Shown: positions 1 to 11,460, counted from the first letter of the stretch. The stretch is 64,000 bases of DNA from Closterium sp. NIES-65 (GCA_948144175.1 CANXME010002486.1:4836001-4900000); one strand, 5' to 3'. The notes: generated from the letters alone by a model not told the origin. Numbers and translations: made by a program.

Positions 1-2
1 CC

Positions 3-788
3 CCTAGGCTAGAAAGCGTTGCATTCAACTTAGGCATGGACTACTTCAAGAATGTGGGGTTTGACGTGGCTGGTATTGTTACGGACGAATGTAGTACATT
101 CAAGACTGTGGCTGCGGACAGAGGGGTGGGACACCAGCATGACTAGTGGCACAAGAGGCGATCAGTGGTCAAGAGCTTTGAAAACGACTTGCAAAATCGA
201 GTAAGGGCTGTAGTCCAAATTGATGAGGCTCAAGTCGTAGAGGACCTTCATATGTATACGGTCATGAAGCTAAAAGGGTGGTTGCAGAAGAAGGCCCCAA
301 GCAAGGTGGGTGGGTCCAATGGAAAAGACAAATTGATCGAGGACGTTTGCACTGAGCTCGGAATCCAGTATCGGTTTGTGGATCTGGCAAATGCAAAATG
401 GGAACATCCAGACTTGCAGTAGGTTGTGAACGCGACAAGCGTGCTGGGGGCCGATCAAGGTGTGGGGGAATTGGAGGAGCGAGATGAGGAGGAGGAGGCG
501 GACCAAGTGGATGTACCTGTTATGGTATCGCTAATACATAGTCGAGGCATGGGGGGTCATCGAGATGGGCCTGGAGAGGGCGGTGATGCAGTGGAGATGC
601 TAGAAGGACCAGTGCCGATGGATAATTGTTGGCCGGATGTGGAAGAACTGTGGCAATACGACATCCTCCCAGTGCATGGATTGCGACACTCATCTGAAGC
701 GTCATTGGTGGTAACACTTGCGTGCAATGGTGCACGTGAAGAGACGGACTTCATGGAGCGTGTGGCAGAGCGTCAGTCAATCAAATAG
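3..788 (+). pseudogene. Degenerate DDE-type transposase-like fragment with SAP-like motif
   Basis: One reading frame runs from the window edge to 788 and is broken only by TAG at 144-146 and TAG at 420-422. Before the first stop it reads ...VTDECSTFK...GHQHD and resumes directly with WHKRRSV. A lone Asp followed downstream by HQxD-x-WH-x-x-R is the pattern I associate with the core of Kolobok/THAP-type DDE transposases. After it, residues encoded at about 255-345 (MKLKGWLQKK...GKDKLIEDVC) resemble a SAP DNA-binding helix-extension-helix. The tail (426-788) is acidic and unrecognised. The 5' part lies outside the window and no terminal repeats are seen. The family assignment is an inference from motif layout. 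A host gene using readthrough or an unseen intron is possible but less likely. Confidence 0.4.
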
Positions 789-1127
789 GTAAGATTAGCA
801 CTCTTACACATACTCACATTGCTTGCACATGTCGGTCACACCATTTCAACCGCTCTCACGGCTCATTCCCACAATTCGGCCCCCCCACAGAGCTCATTAT
901 GTGCACCCCAGCCCCAAAAACGGTGACTGTAGCAGCGCCATGATGGAGAGGCGGAGGGGCGGCTTGCGTGGAGCGGCTGAGAGGAGAATATGGGGCGTAG
1001 GGGATGGTACGCTATGAGTGGTTGCAGCGGAACGGAGAGAGAAGGAGAGAGGAGGGATTGGAGGTGTGGGGAAGGGAGGGGCGAGGGGAAGAGGTGGGCT
1101 CGGATGGAGATGGGAGGGGATGAGGGA
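789..1127. other. No gene seen; purine-rich flank
   Basis: AG-rich low-complexity DNA between the transposase remnant and element 1. Open frames here are short and compositional. Nothing recognisable. Confidence 0.6.
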
Positions 1128-1132
1128 AAGGT

Positions 1133-2202
1133 TGCGGAGAATAACTCTACAACGGTGGGAGCTAGACTATAGGGTGGGCACTGGTTGTAAGAGTCATCGA
1201 AGCTCTGTCTGTGTTCTCTAGGACTTGTGTTTTCACAGGGCAAAAACAGCAAGAGTTTCCCAAAGGAAAAGTTGAGAATAACAGAGTTCAGAATGATAAC
1301 AAGCAATGGCAAAGATGGACTACATCACATGCAAGGTTTGCCAGTGCTCAGGCAGGTCGACTGCTAGCGTGACAGAGTTGTGGACCTGCCAACGTAGCAT
1401 CTCCACGGTCCACCAACGCAGCTTGTGTGCGACTTGCCAACGCTGCAGAATGGCGGCCTGCCAACGCTGCATTCGCGCGGCTTGCCAACGCAGCATCCGC
1501 GCGGCTTGCCAACATTGCATCCGCAGGTGACTGTAAGCGCATGTGCAAGCACCTACTTCGCAGGTGCTTGTAGACAGTTATGCACGACGTGCACTGTCAA
1601 GTACATTGCGCAGGTTGTCAGCCACATGCTGACAGTTGCACATGATAAGCCATGTCGACCATGTGCTGCCACGTTGGTCGACTTCGCCACAATAGTCTCG
1701 ACGACGTTCACACACCTTCGCGCACTCGTCGAGCAGGTAACTTGGTCAACCAGACGAAGTCCCTGACATCTCTGCAGGATGATGACCTTCGTCATCACCG
1801 GTTGACGACCTTCGTCGTCGCTGCTCGATGACCTTCGTCGAGCACCTTCGTTGAGCACCTCGGTTGACATTTCAAAATATCAGCTCCTGTTTGGTCGAAA
1901 TGAGGGCACATTCGAATTTCTGGCCAAAATTCGCCTGTGCAGTCTCAAGGTTGTGCAGGGTCAGATGCGACCCTGCGCAGACGAACACCCACGAACTTCT
2001 GCACGAGCTGCGCAACTTGTACATGCGCAAGGGCAGTCTGTGTCACACTCGCAGATGCTTCAGTTACTCTTGCATGGATTCCCTAGTACACCTACTGTAC
2101 AGGTAACCCTCGAACACCTGTAGAAGGTCGGCTGCACCTCCCGCATACCCGACCACAAAGTCAGTTTTGCCCATGCGAGGGCGGGGCCAATTTCCTTCAA
2201 CA
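1133..2202 (-). repeat. Element 1 3' LTR
   Basis: 1070 bp, matching 7492-8585. On the element strand it starts TGTTGAAGG (at 2202) and ends CA at 1133-1134. It contains about four units of a 24-bp tandem repeat (core GGCTTGCCAACGCAGC) at about 1431-1526. Open frames in it are not conserved genes. Confidence 0.9.
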
Positions 2203-2212
2203 CTCCCCTGCC
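2203..2212 (-). promoter_or_regulatory. Element 1 polypurine tract
   Basis: On the element strand GGCAGGGGAG lies immediately upstream of the 3' LTR, where plus-strand DNA priming is expected. Confidence 0.6.
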
Positions 2213-2351
2213 GCGCTCACGCTTGGGCACCCCACGCACAAGGTCCACCCTGAACCCAAGGGATAAAATACACTGGGAAAATCCTTCTTCAACGTGCACA
2301 CAACACACATCACGCTGGTCACCGCACCAGCCGTGCAGAAGGGCACGGCAC

Positions 2352-4564
2352 CTACTGCTGCACATCGTCGTCACCGTCGCCAACGTCAGCGAGACGAACG
2401 TGGCCGATCGCGACGGAGCACCGGTTGAAGGCCGGAAAATGCAGCCCCTTCGTCAGGAAGTCAGCTGGCTGCTCAGAGGTGGGGATGACTTCAACGCAAT
2501 CTTCCCATGCTTCACCATCTGCTGCAGCCAAGCATAACGTCGCTCCATGTGCTTGAGGTTGCCCTTCAACCCCAAGCCTTCCGCGACAGTGATGGCCAAC
2601 TGGTTGTCCACAGGAAGGACAGTCGGCGTCCCAGGGTCTAACAGCTTGAACTTCGCCAAGAGGAAGTGAAGTCGACGAGCCTCCTTGCCAGCTTCCATGG
2701 CCGCAACATACTCTGACTCGGTCGAAGAGAGCGTTGCGCACTTGATGCGCTGGCTCGACCAGGATACTGCAGCCCCTCCGAGGACAAACACGTAGCCACC
2801 TGTGCTGGTCCGGTTCTGCTTGTTGCCTGCGTCGTCTGCGTCCACGTAGCCGACCAAGCATAGCGAACCTGATCCACCGCCGAACTCCAAGGCAGTGTCA
2901 CGGGTGTCGGCGAGGTAGTGCAGACAACGGTCGACCTCACGCCAGTGGTTAACACCCCGCACCGTCAGGCCGCTTCCCAGCTTGCTGCACGCGAACGCGA
3001 TGTCCGGCCTTGTCGTCGTCGCCGCGAACTGCAGCGAGCCAACCTTCTGCCTATACTCTTCCTCCTCGCGCGCTTGAGCATCCTCATCATCGAATGTCAG
3101 CTCCGCATAGGCGTTGACGGAGACCGGCGTCTTCGGGATGTGCCCAGTCTGCTCCTCGTCGATGAAACGCCTGCGTAGCTTGTCGATGTACGACTGCTGG
3201 TGCAACCACAGCTTCCTTGCCGACCTGTCGCGGACGATTTCCAGCCCAAGGTACCTCTCAACCGGGCTGATCTCGCGCAGCTCAAAGGCAGCCTCCAGCA
3301 GCTCCTTCAGCATCGCGACGCTGCTGCTGGCGGCGAGTAGGTCGTCGGCGTAGACAAGCACCCAGCACATTACTCTTCCGTCACCGGCCTTGAAGTAGAG
3401 GGCCTCGTCGACCTGGCTCTTCTTCCAGTCAGTGCCCAGCAGCACTCCGTCGAGGGCCCTGTACCACAGCAGGGGTGACTGCTTCAGTCCGTAGAGGCTT
3501 TTCAACAGCTTGCACACCTGGCCAGTTCCATCGTCATAGTAGTCTGGCTGGTATATGTACAGCACCCTGTCCAGCTTACTCTGTAGGAATGCATTCTTCA
3601 TGTCAAGCTGCATCAGGTGCAAGTCTTGGACAGCGACGATGCTGAGAAAGATCCTCAACGTGACGTAGCTGCTGACCAGAGCATACGTCTCTTCGTAGTC
3701 GGCGCCGTACACCTGCGTAAAGCCCTTCACGACCAAGCGTGCTTTCTCATCAGCGACCGTATCATCGATGTGGTACTTTGTCGTCAGCACCCACCAGTTC
3801 TTCATGATGTTCACCCCGTGCGGACGTTCGACCAGTTCCCATGTTCCATTGGCGATGAAGTTGCGAATCTCCTCGTCCATCGCTGCCTTCATTGCCTTGC
3901 CTTTCCAGCTCGCCAGAGCCTCCTTCACTGTCATCGTCGCAATGTCCCAGCGATGCTCAGGGTCGGCGAGCATGTCAGGGTCGAGCTCGGGCAGGTCGAC
4001 GTCGTCCTGCGCATCGTCAAGAAACGTGCTGTAGGAGGTGGAGGGCAAGCAAGCATGGTAGCTCAGCTTCTCGCGAGGCTTGCCAAAGTTGACACGAGTG
4101 GAACGTCGCAGCGGAGGCTCCTCTGCTTTGACTTCCACCACATCGCTGTCAGTGGACTGCTCCCCTGCAGACAGCTCCCCTTCATCGTCATCAGGTTCAC
4201 CCATGACCTCCACAACATCACTCGACGAACCATCGTCGAACTGCTCCCCTGTCGGAGGTTCCTCTGCAGACGCTTCCTTCATCAATGGCTCCCCTGCCAG
4301 GTGCATCTTTTCCACCCGCAGCTCCCCTGCCGTCCAAGGCTTCGCACCCTCGTCGACGAGCTTGACATCACGTCGGCCACTGGCGATGCCACTGGACGGC
4401 GTCAGAGGCAACGTCCGCAGGCATAGGAACAGGAGGAGGAGGAGTAGAATGGACCTCCTCGACATCCTCGTCAGCAGCCTTGTCGACCTTGGCGAGTAGT
4501 GGGAACGTCGCCGTCGAGGAGTCAGTCGGAAAGTGGGTCTACACCCGTGCCAACGCTGGCCCAT
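2352..4564 (-). pseudogene. Element 1 reverse transcriptase and RNase H, broken
   Basis: Copia Pol C-terminal half, which copies the RNA genome into DNA and degrades the RNA strand in the particle. From the 5' side: a Pro/Glu-rich linker, an RT core (VKEALASWKGKAMKAAMDEE, then QLDMKNAFLQ, SLYGLKQSPLLWYRAL), the YADD active site, then RNase H (GYVDADDAGNKQNRTSTGG, STESEYVAAMEAGKEARRL). The frame ends early at 2453. The expected C-terminal motif EQPADFLTKGL appears in another frame of 2352-2510, so there is a frameshift near 2510. The start is nominal: the polyprotein continues from 4695-6785 but a stop and frame break separate them. RT catalytic residues remain visible. Confidence 0.88.
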
Positions 4565-4694
4565 GCGTCACCTTCCACACCTCCAGAGATATCGTCTCGT
4601 AGAAGATAGCCTCGACCGTCGTGACCAGCTTGTTGTCTGTCATGTCGAGCACTACCCATCCCTCGCTCTCCGGTGACACACCCAGGTGTAGCCC

Positions 4695-6785
4695 TCAACG
4701 AGCCTTCGACGCCAGCTTCCCACCACGCTGCTGCTCAGGGACCATGAACTGCACCATGCAGCCCCACACCCTTGCCAGAGTGAGATCAGACTTCTTGCCT
4801 GTCAGCAGCTGGTGCGGTGTCGTCCCCGGAGGCAGCGTCGACCGCTCCAAACAGTTGCGCACCCAGACGGCCTGCCGCAGGGCGAGATGCCACCAGTGGT
4901 GCTGCACGCCCATGTGCAGCAGCATCGTCCGCACGGCCTCGACGACCGTCTGCATCTCCCTCTCCGCCATGCCGTTCTGCTGCGGAGTGTACGGACAGGT
5001 CGGGTCGTGGACGATGCCTTTGCCGTTGACGAAGTTGGTGAAGTCCTTCCCTAGGAACTCGCCTCCGCGGTCAGAGCGGAGCATCATCACCGACTTCTTG
5101 GTTTGCCTCTCCACGACCACCAGCCACTGCTTAAACACTTCCAGGACGTCACTTTTCTTGGCGACCGGCATCACCCACACGTAGCGAGTCGTTCGATCCT
5201 TCAGCAGAAGGAAGTAGTAGCTGTCATCCTTGGCAGCCACTCGGAACAGTCCGCACAAGTCAATGTGCACAACGGCAAGGGCTTCCTCCGCATCTGAACC
5301 TTTGTCGGGGAAAATATGCCGTGCAAGTTTGCCACCTACGGCGGAGACGCACGACAAATCGGTCCCTGTGGAAGGCGTGATGTCCAGGCCAGTGGCAACA
5401 TTGTGCTTCGCCGAGCTCTTGATGGTGTCAACGCCAACGTGCGCAAGCCTTTCGTGCCACCTGGGCGGCGTCGACTTCGTTGTCGATGCGATCGTGCGCA
5501 GAGCCACCACCTCTGTCGACTTCGACGACAACGTTGGTGAGCCAGGACGGAGGTCGGTGCAGAGGACGCGACCAGTGTAGCGTGCTCGTCCAAGCACTTC
5601 ACCGGTCGCGTTGACGAGCATCATCTCGTCGCCGTCGCTCTGCAGCTGCACACCGTTCTCCTTCAGCTGGCCAGCTGGCAGCAGGTTCGCCTGCACGTCT
5701 GGGACGTAGAGTACGTCGGGGATGAGGACCTGCTTCTTGGCCTCCCCTTGCAGAGCGACGGTGCCTCGGCCCTCGACGGTCTGCAGAGCCCCATTGAAGC
5801 CACGCACATGCTTCACATTGCCGCTCGGCCCCATGTCGACGAAGGCCTCCTTCGTCCCCATGAGGTGGTGTGAGCAACTGCTGTCGAGCAGAACCACCAT
5901 TGGATTTGTCTGCACGGCTGCGGCGACCGCTTTAAAGTCTTCGCCGGCCTCTGGTGCCAGCGAAATAGTCTGCTCCACCATGCTGACCATTGAGATGGAA
6001 GCCTCTCCATCACCTAGCCCCTTGCCGCTGGAGGAGTCAACCTCGTTCGTCGATGATGTCTTCTTTGACGTCTGCTTCTCCTTGCGCGGCTTCTCGTCCC
6101 GACTTTGACGACCGTTGGCCGACCTTCCGCTGCCTCCCTTGTGATCATCGTCGTTAGTGTCTTCTTGGTCAGGGCAGTTATAGGAGAGATGGTCGGCGCT
6201 TCCGTAGATCCAGCACTCACGCCGTCGACCACCCTTGTCGCGACCACTGTCACGAGTTGATTTCGCCTGGTCGGCGTCCTTCGCCGACCTCCCACCTCCG
6301 CTACCACCTCCGCCAGACTTTCCTCGCTGCCCCTGCGGACGATTCTGCTTCGTCTGTGCAGCGTAACCCGCTTGCGGAAGGAGCTCCGTGGGCTGCTCTG
6401 CCTCCTGCATAACCTCATCTTGAAGGATGTAGCTGGTGATTGAGTCCTCGTCGAGTGACTCCCGCGTGCTGGGCACCATCATCGTCCTCTTCATGAGGTT
6501 GTAGCTACGCGGTAGGCCCTTGACAACGTGGGTGATGTAGGATGCCGTAGAGTATTCTGCGCCCGCCATATGCATTTCAGCCAAGATCCGTCGAGCATGG
6601 TTGCAGTAATTCGTCGCCGACTCCTGCTCACCCATCCGAAGATGTGTCATCTTCTCCTCTAGCTGTCCGATGTACAAGTCGTCCTTCGCCTGGCACGTCG
6701 ACAGGGTGAAGTGCCATGCTTGGTGACCAGCATCCAGACGCTCTTGACAGTCCTGAGCGCAAGCTGCACCACCGGCAAGCAGCAC
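4695..6785 (-). pseudogene. Element 1 Gag C-terminus, protease and integrase, broken
   Basis: In order: Gag C-terminal half (DDLYIGQLEEKMTHLRMGEQ), a basic Gly-rich stretch, a knuckle, an aspartic protease, the HHCC region and the integrase core. Several key residues are lost. The knuckle reads CWIYGSADHLSYNC, so the second Cys of CX2CX4HX4C is Tyr. The protease motif is LLDSSCSHH, with Ser where D-S-G has Gly. In the integrase zinc site one Cys of the CxxC pair is Ala (CVSA). The integrase acidic residues remain (HIDLCG, RSDRGGEF, GMAERE). The frame stops at 4695 before reaching RT. This is a decayed copy; the function is well established for the family. Confidence 0.87.
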
Positions 6786-6789
6786 CTCG

Positions 6790-7390
6790 AGATGACTATG
6801 AAGGTGAGCAAGTGAGCAGCACGAAACTCCCCGCGCAGCTCGACATCGTCCTCGTGCAGAATTGGCACAGTACCGTCGGCAAAGCCCTTCAGCCCAGCGA
6901 CCTCCAGTTAAGGTTCTATCGACTCACTCCAAGTGATGAGGTCCCGTCGACCTTGCAGAGATGCGACGGTGATCTTGTCCGGCGAGAACTTGAAGTAGCC
7001 ATACGCCGGCGCAATCCTGCCCGCTGTCACGTGCGTCGTCGACGAGGGACTTCCACTGCTTCGTTGAGGTGCCATCGACCGCTGCACTCGCGCTTGACTC
7101 CCGCCAACACCACCGTCGACGGACCTGAGCACTCCTTTCTACCTCGTGCCCTTGTTGCCATGGACTTGTGCACCACCGTCGACCTCCTCGTCGACGCCAC
7201 CTTCGTTGCGTGCCGGTCGAGGAGATGCAGGACGGGATGGGTGCTCCGTCGCCCACTGCGCCCGGATGCCCAGCTCGACGATCTTCAAGGGGATCGTCCC
7301 GTACTTGCCAGCCTCGTGGCGTTTCCTCGCATTAGCTAGTCGTGTCTCCAATGTGTCTGCTACACCCGCTTCAACTACGGGGTCGACCAT
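6790..7390 (-). pseudogene. Element 1 Gag N-terminus, broken
   Basis: The likely Gag start is the ATG at 7388-7390, just inside the 5' LTR and primer site. The frame is interrupted by TAG at 7139-7141 and TAA at 6908-6910 and then shifts frame near 6790 to join the 4695-6785 frame. Motifs such as FKFSPDKITVASLQGRRDLI then W (about 6930-6990) resemble the L-x-G-x-N-Y-x-x-W region of copia Gag. It would encode the capsid-forming protein. Identity is supported mainly by position. Confidence 0.7.
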
Positions 7391-7473
7391 GGTGACTCCG
7401 AAAGCTGCCGGGCTACGAACGACTTAGGTAAGTGATAAGTCCGTTCCTATTTGAAGGTATCCTTGCGGGGCCG

Positions 7474-7491
7474 TCCACGCTCACCACACCA
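7474..7491 (-). promoter_or_regulatory. Element 1 primer-binding site (non-initiator type)
   Basis: Directly after the 5' LTR the element strand reads TGGTGTGGTGAGCGTGG. It starts with TGG, as required to pair with a tRNA CCA end, but it does not match the initiator-Met site TGGTATCAGAGC. The tRNA used is unknown. Confidence 0.55.
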
Positions 7492-8585
7492 TGCGAAGAA
7501 TAACTCTACAACGGTGGGAGCTACACTACAGGGTGGGCACTGGTTGTAGGAGTAATCAAAGCTCTGTCTGTGTTCTCTAGGACTTGTGTTTTCATAGGGC
7601 AAAAACAGCAAGAGTTTCACTAAGGAAAAGTTGAGAATAACAGAGTTCAGAATGATAACAAGCAATGGCAAAGATGGACTACATCACATGCAAGGTTTGC
7701 CAGTGCTCAGGCAGGTCGACTGCCAGCGTGACAGAGTTGTCGACCTGCCAACGCAGCATCTTCACGGTCCGCCAACGCAGCTTGTGTGCGACTTGCTAAC
7801 GCTGCAGAATGGCGGCCTGCCAACGCTGCATTCGCGCGGCTTGCCAGCGCAGCATCCGCGCGGCTTGCCAACGCAGCATCCGCACGGCTTGCCAATATTG
7901 CATCCGCAGGTGACTGTAAGCGCATGTGCAAGCACCTACTTCGCAGGTGCTTGTAGACAGTTATGCACGACGTTCACTGTCAAGTGCATTGCGCAGGTTG
8001 TCAGCCACATGCTGACAGTTGCACATGATGAGCCACGTCGACCATGTGCTGCCACGTTGGTCGACTTCGCCACAACAGTCTCGACGACGTTCGCACACCT
8101 TCGCGCACTCGTCGAGCAGGTAACTTGGTCAACCAGACGAAGGCCCTTACATCTCTGCAGGATGATAACTTTCGTCATCACCGGTTGACGACCTTCGTCG
8201 TCGCTGCTCGACGACTTTCGTCGATTACCTTTGTTGAGCACCTCGGTTGACATTTCAAAATGTCAGCTCCTGATTGGTCAAAATTAGGGCACATTCGGAT
8301 TTCTGGCCAAAATTTGCCTGTGCAGTCTCAAGGTGGTGCAGGGTCAGATGCGACCCTGCGCAGACGAACACCCACGAACTTCTGCACGATCTGCGCAACT
8401 TGTATATGCGCACGGGAAGTCTGTGTTGCACTCGCACATGCTTCAGTTACTCTTGCATGGATTCCCTAGTACACCTCGTGTACAGGCAACCCTCGAACAC
8501 CTGTAGAAGGTCGGCTGCACCTCCCGCACACCCGACCACAAAGTCGGTTTTGCCCATGCGAGGGCGGGGCCAATTTCCTTCAACA
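7492..8585 (-). repeat. Element 1 5' LTR
   Basis: 1094 bp copy of the LTR, exactly 24 bp longer than the 3' copy, matching one extra unit of the 24-bp tandem repeat at about 7790-7910. It should carry the element promoter, but I could not place a TATA box with confidence. Confidence 0.9.
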
Positions 8586-8590
8586 AAGGT

Positions 8591-9387
8591 GACGCTTACA
8601 AACAAGGCGAGGAGAGGAGGGCGTACGAGCCAGACGGCGTGGGGTGAAGCTCTCCAAATCCAGCGATGCGCCATCCCTATTCCACATGATGACGGCGGGG
8701 AGAGAGGGCTGCAAAGGGGCATGGGGACAATGGGGACGCATTCGAAAGGTGGGAAGGGGGGATTTGATGGGAGGATATGTGGGGGTGCGGCAGGAACTGT
8801 CGGACACGACATTTGGAACGTGTTGGTAGCCCTGACGGTGACATGTCTACTACGCAAATGCCATGTCGAAGCTGGTCGCGTCATCTCAAACCGATGCGCG
8901 TGTTTGTAAGCGATGCGCGCATTTCCTGCCATTCGCTCCTAAGATGCAGCATCGAGTCGGCGTTTTACCACTCCACGTGTAGTTGAGAGCGACAACGTGT
9001 TTGCGACGATGCGCCACGCAACCTCTCACCGCACCCTAAAACTATGCGCGACGTGTCACAGCGCGCCGTTACGCGACGCGTAAGGGCGAAGGTGGAGAGC
9101 AGAACGAGGCTTCATGACAAGTCGACGGCGTGCCGCCATGCCTGTGTTTGTTATGGCCTTGATCGCGAACGCGACCATCGTCACAACGACCGCTTGGATT
9201 TGTCCTCAGCGCTATAACCACGACACTGCCCATACGACCGGGATCAATAACCGCGGGATTTGGTGGTTGCGCCCTATATGCCATCTTGATGGCGACTAAA
9301 TGCTATCAGGCGTGCCATGGACAATCCTGGTGTGTTTGTGACATGTGTGGCCCTATTGTACGACTCTGCAGCGTTGTGCTAGTTTGT
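8591..9387. other. No gene seen
   Basis: Unique-looking DNA between element 1 and the hAT-like element. Open frames are short and resemble nothing I know. Confidence 0.55.
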
Positions 9388-9395
9388 GTTTTGAA

Positions 9396-10190
9396 TAGGC
9401 CTGTCGCTTGCTCTAAACCCAACCCTTAAGAAGTTGAGCTGGCCCAAAACCAGCCCTGAAGCATCCGGGTAGGGGCTGATTTTGGCCCGTAAGAATCAGG
9501 GCTGGCCAGAAGGAATCAGGGCTGACTTCAGGCCTAGTGTATTTGCAGCCAGCAACATACATGCTTACAAGAACTATGAAGTTTCAACTAAATGTGTTTG
9601 AGGCGGATTCGCGGTTAAAACCCGCAGGCCAAGATGTTCAAGCTTAGGAAGATTGGTTGGGAGTGAGGACGATATTTGCCTGTGAGCCAATAGGAGTGTC
9701 GAAAATGTTGGCCTAGGAATCAGCACGGGCGTTTTTGGGACATCCAACCAACATTAGGAAGGATGAGGCAAATTTGGCCTTGTTGACCCACGGGTTTTAA
9801 AGCTTTCGTATACATTTGACAGAAGGGGTTAAAAATCTTTTGAAATCTGAAACTTTGCCTGTGAGACTGTGGGGTGACTCCCTAAACCCAAAACCTGGAT
9901 GGCAAATGTATACTTCAGCTTTAAGGGGTCAAGAAACTCCCAAGGGGGCAGGGAAGGTAGTTCGGGGAAGGGGGGGGGGGGGGGGGGGGGGGGGGTGGGG
10001 GAGGGGGGTGACATACACGGAAATCCAGGCAAGGCCCAAAACCAGTCGTTAGGATCCGGCCAAGGGCAAAACCAGCCCGTTTTCCTTACGGGCTTCCTCG
10101 AAAGCTAACCCTTAAAATCTCTGAGGTGCGTCAAACCCAACCCTGAATTTTCAGGACAAACGGGCAAATGCCCGTGAATCGACAGGCCTG
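9396..10190. mobile_element. Non-autonomous hAT-like DNA transposon
   Basis: The ends are inverted: left TAGGCCTGTCG, right CGACAGGCCTG. Outside each end lies the same 8 bp, GTTTTGAA (9388-9395 and 10191-10198), the target-duplication length typical of hAT transposons. Near both ends are repeats of AAACCCAACCCT and of the CCAAAACCAG / GGGCTGATTTTGG type, as in hAT subterminal regions. No transposase is encoded. A run of 26 G (9970-9995) lies inside. The superfamily is inferred from the duplication length and ends. Confidence 0.75.
9970..9995 (+). repeat. Poly-G homopolymer, 26 G
   Basis: Uninterrupted G run followed by TGGGGGAGGGGGG, inside the hAT-like element. It could form a G-quadruplex; its exact length is prone to sequencing error. 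Confidence 0.9.
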
Positions 10191-10198
10191 GTTTTGAA

Positions 10199-10918
10199 GT
10201 TCCAAATTGCATGACAATCTGTTTCAAGTTTTTGGGTGAGTGATGGCAAGACGAGTACTTCCGAATCCTTGTCTGCGACAGAACACAATTGTATTAGATT
10301 TCATTGGTTCACATCATCAGGTGGTCTGTTCTCATTGGTTCACAACCTCTGTTGTGTCGCTCGGACATCAGTCTCCCCAAAACTCGGTAACCCGAAAGTC
10401 AGGGCGTCAAGTTTTAGAAGGTCGACGCGCGCGGCTTGCAATTTGGGGCGCGGGCTTCAAACCCAGCATGACATTTGTCATTTGTATGAATTGATATCGA
10501 AGATGGATGTCCCACCCATCCCCACCACTTCTACTTCCCATAACCACCATTCGTATGACACGAAGCCATGGGATGCGGTGGAATGGGCACAAATCGCCAC
10601 GAGTCGTGGTTCCGTTCACTGCGCCCCATGAGAATCTCATGTCGTGCAAACCATGCTGTAGGAGATCGTTGCTGCTCGTACGTGACTTAGGTTCTCTCTC
10701 ACCCCCACCCTGCTCGCAAATATGAACTTACGGCTGCGCAGCGTGAGTTTTCCCGATGATCAGGTTCTCACCCTTACGTGCTTTCCGATCGCTAGAGTCT
10801 AACAAGGATAGGGTAGTTCCTCTCAGAAATTATCCGAGTCGCAAGTATTCTACTTGACTCAAGGTTACTTCTCTGCTATAGTCCACACTATTCGGTTACT
10901 ACAATCGATAGAGTCAGG
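10199..10918 (+). promoter_or_regulatory. Upstream region of the beta-helix gene; no separate gene seen
   Basis: 720 bp between the hAT-like element and the first exon. No clear TATA element or other motif could be assigned. The promoter, if functional, is expected here. Confidence 0.3.
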
Positions 10919-11059
10919 ATGGCTCGTGGCAGGGAAAGAATCACAGCACGCCAACGCAGAGCTTCTTTCGTCGTCGCATCGCTAGTCATTGGGATCGTCT
11001 GCGGTTCCGCGGCTGCCGCGGCGTCGGAGCTGGGAGATGCCATCAACAAGGCGAACAAG
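10919..11059 (+). CDS. Beta-helix gene exon 1: signal peptide
   Basis: ATG at 10919. 47 codons: a basic n-region (MARGRERITARQRR), a hydrophobic core (SFVVASLVIGIVCGS), an Ala-rich cleavage zone, then SELGDAINKANK, typical of the first helix before a beta-helix. It ends AACAAG before donor GTAGGC at 11060. Reading past the donor gives no recognisable protein. Confidence in the exact end is moderate. Confidence 0.6.
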
Positions 11060-11401
11060 GTAGGCATGTATAGATTCACACCGATGCCACCTATCGCGGC
11101 GTCGAATGGTAGCCTCTATGTTTTTCGAAAACTAGCGTCAACCCTCGCTAGGCTAAATGTGCTTGATGCGGCACGATTTCTGTAACGCCTGTGGGCTGAG
11201 TGTTAATGGGCATTCCGCTGCGCCAAATAACACCCTCGTTTTGACCCAGTGGGTAGCGAGGTGTTATAATTTCCACGCTAGCTTGCTGCTTTGAAGTCCT
11301 CTCAACTGAGTTAAGGCTTTACTCAACCCTTGCGAAGTAACTACCATCTAACAATTTCGGCCAGCCTCGTGTTGTTCGTGCTCCACATGGCGTGAATACA
11401 G

Positions 11402-11460
11402 GGAGGCGCAAGCGCGGCTCCCACAGTGCTCGTTCTCACATCCAACGTGCTGCTCGCGGC
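11402..11460 (+). CDS. Beta-helix gene candidate exon 2
   Basis: Flanked by a possible acceptor (ATACAG, ending 11401) and a strong donor GTAAGT (11461-11466). In phase 0 it reads GGASAAPTVLVLTSNVLLA, a plausible first beta-strand segment before KLTITGVCG. The phase into the next exon is off by one base, so either the exon is wrong or the locus has an indel. Confidence 0.35.

Larger units (their letters stand above)
1133..8585 (-). mobile_element. Element 1: full-length Ty1/copia retrotransposon, inactivated
   Basis: Two direct repeats of about 1.1 kb (1133-2202 and 7492-8585) bracket a minus-strand gag-protease-integrase-RT-RNase H region. The repeats begin TGTTGAAGG and end CGCA on the element strand. 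The 5 bp outside each end are identical (AAGGT, 1128-1132 and 8586-8590), a target-site duplication that fixes both boundaries. Order integrase before RT identifies Ty1/copia. The coding region carries stops and frameshifts, so the copy cannot act alone. LTRs differ at a few percent of sites plus one 24-bp repeat unit, so insertion is not recent. It is a different lineage from elements 2, 3, 5, 6 and 7, which have LTRs of about 130 bp. Confidence 0.93.

Noticed and set aside
863-1312. Repeated short frames at LTR edges (863-1312 and 7447-7671, minus)
   Set aside because: They recur because the LTR sequence recurs; no known domain, and the frames extend into unrelated flanks.
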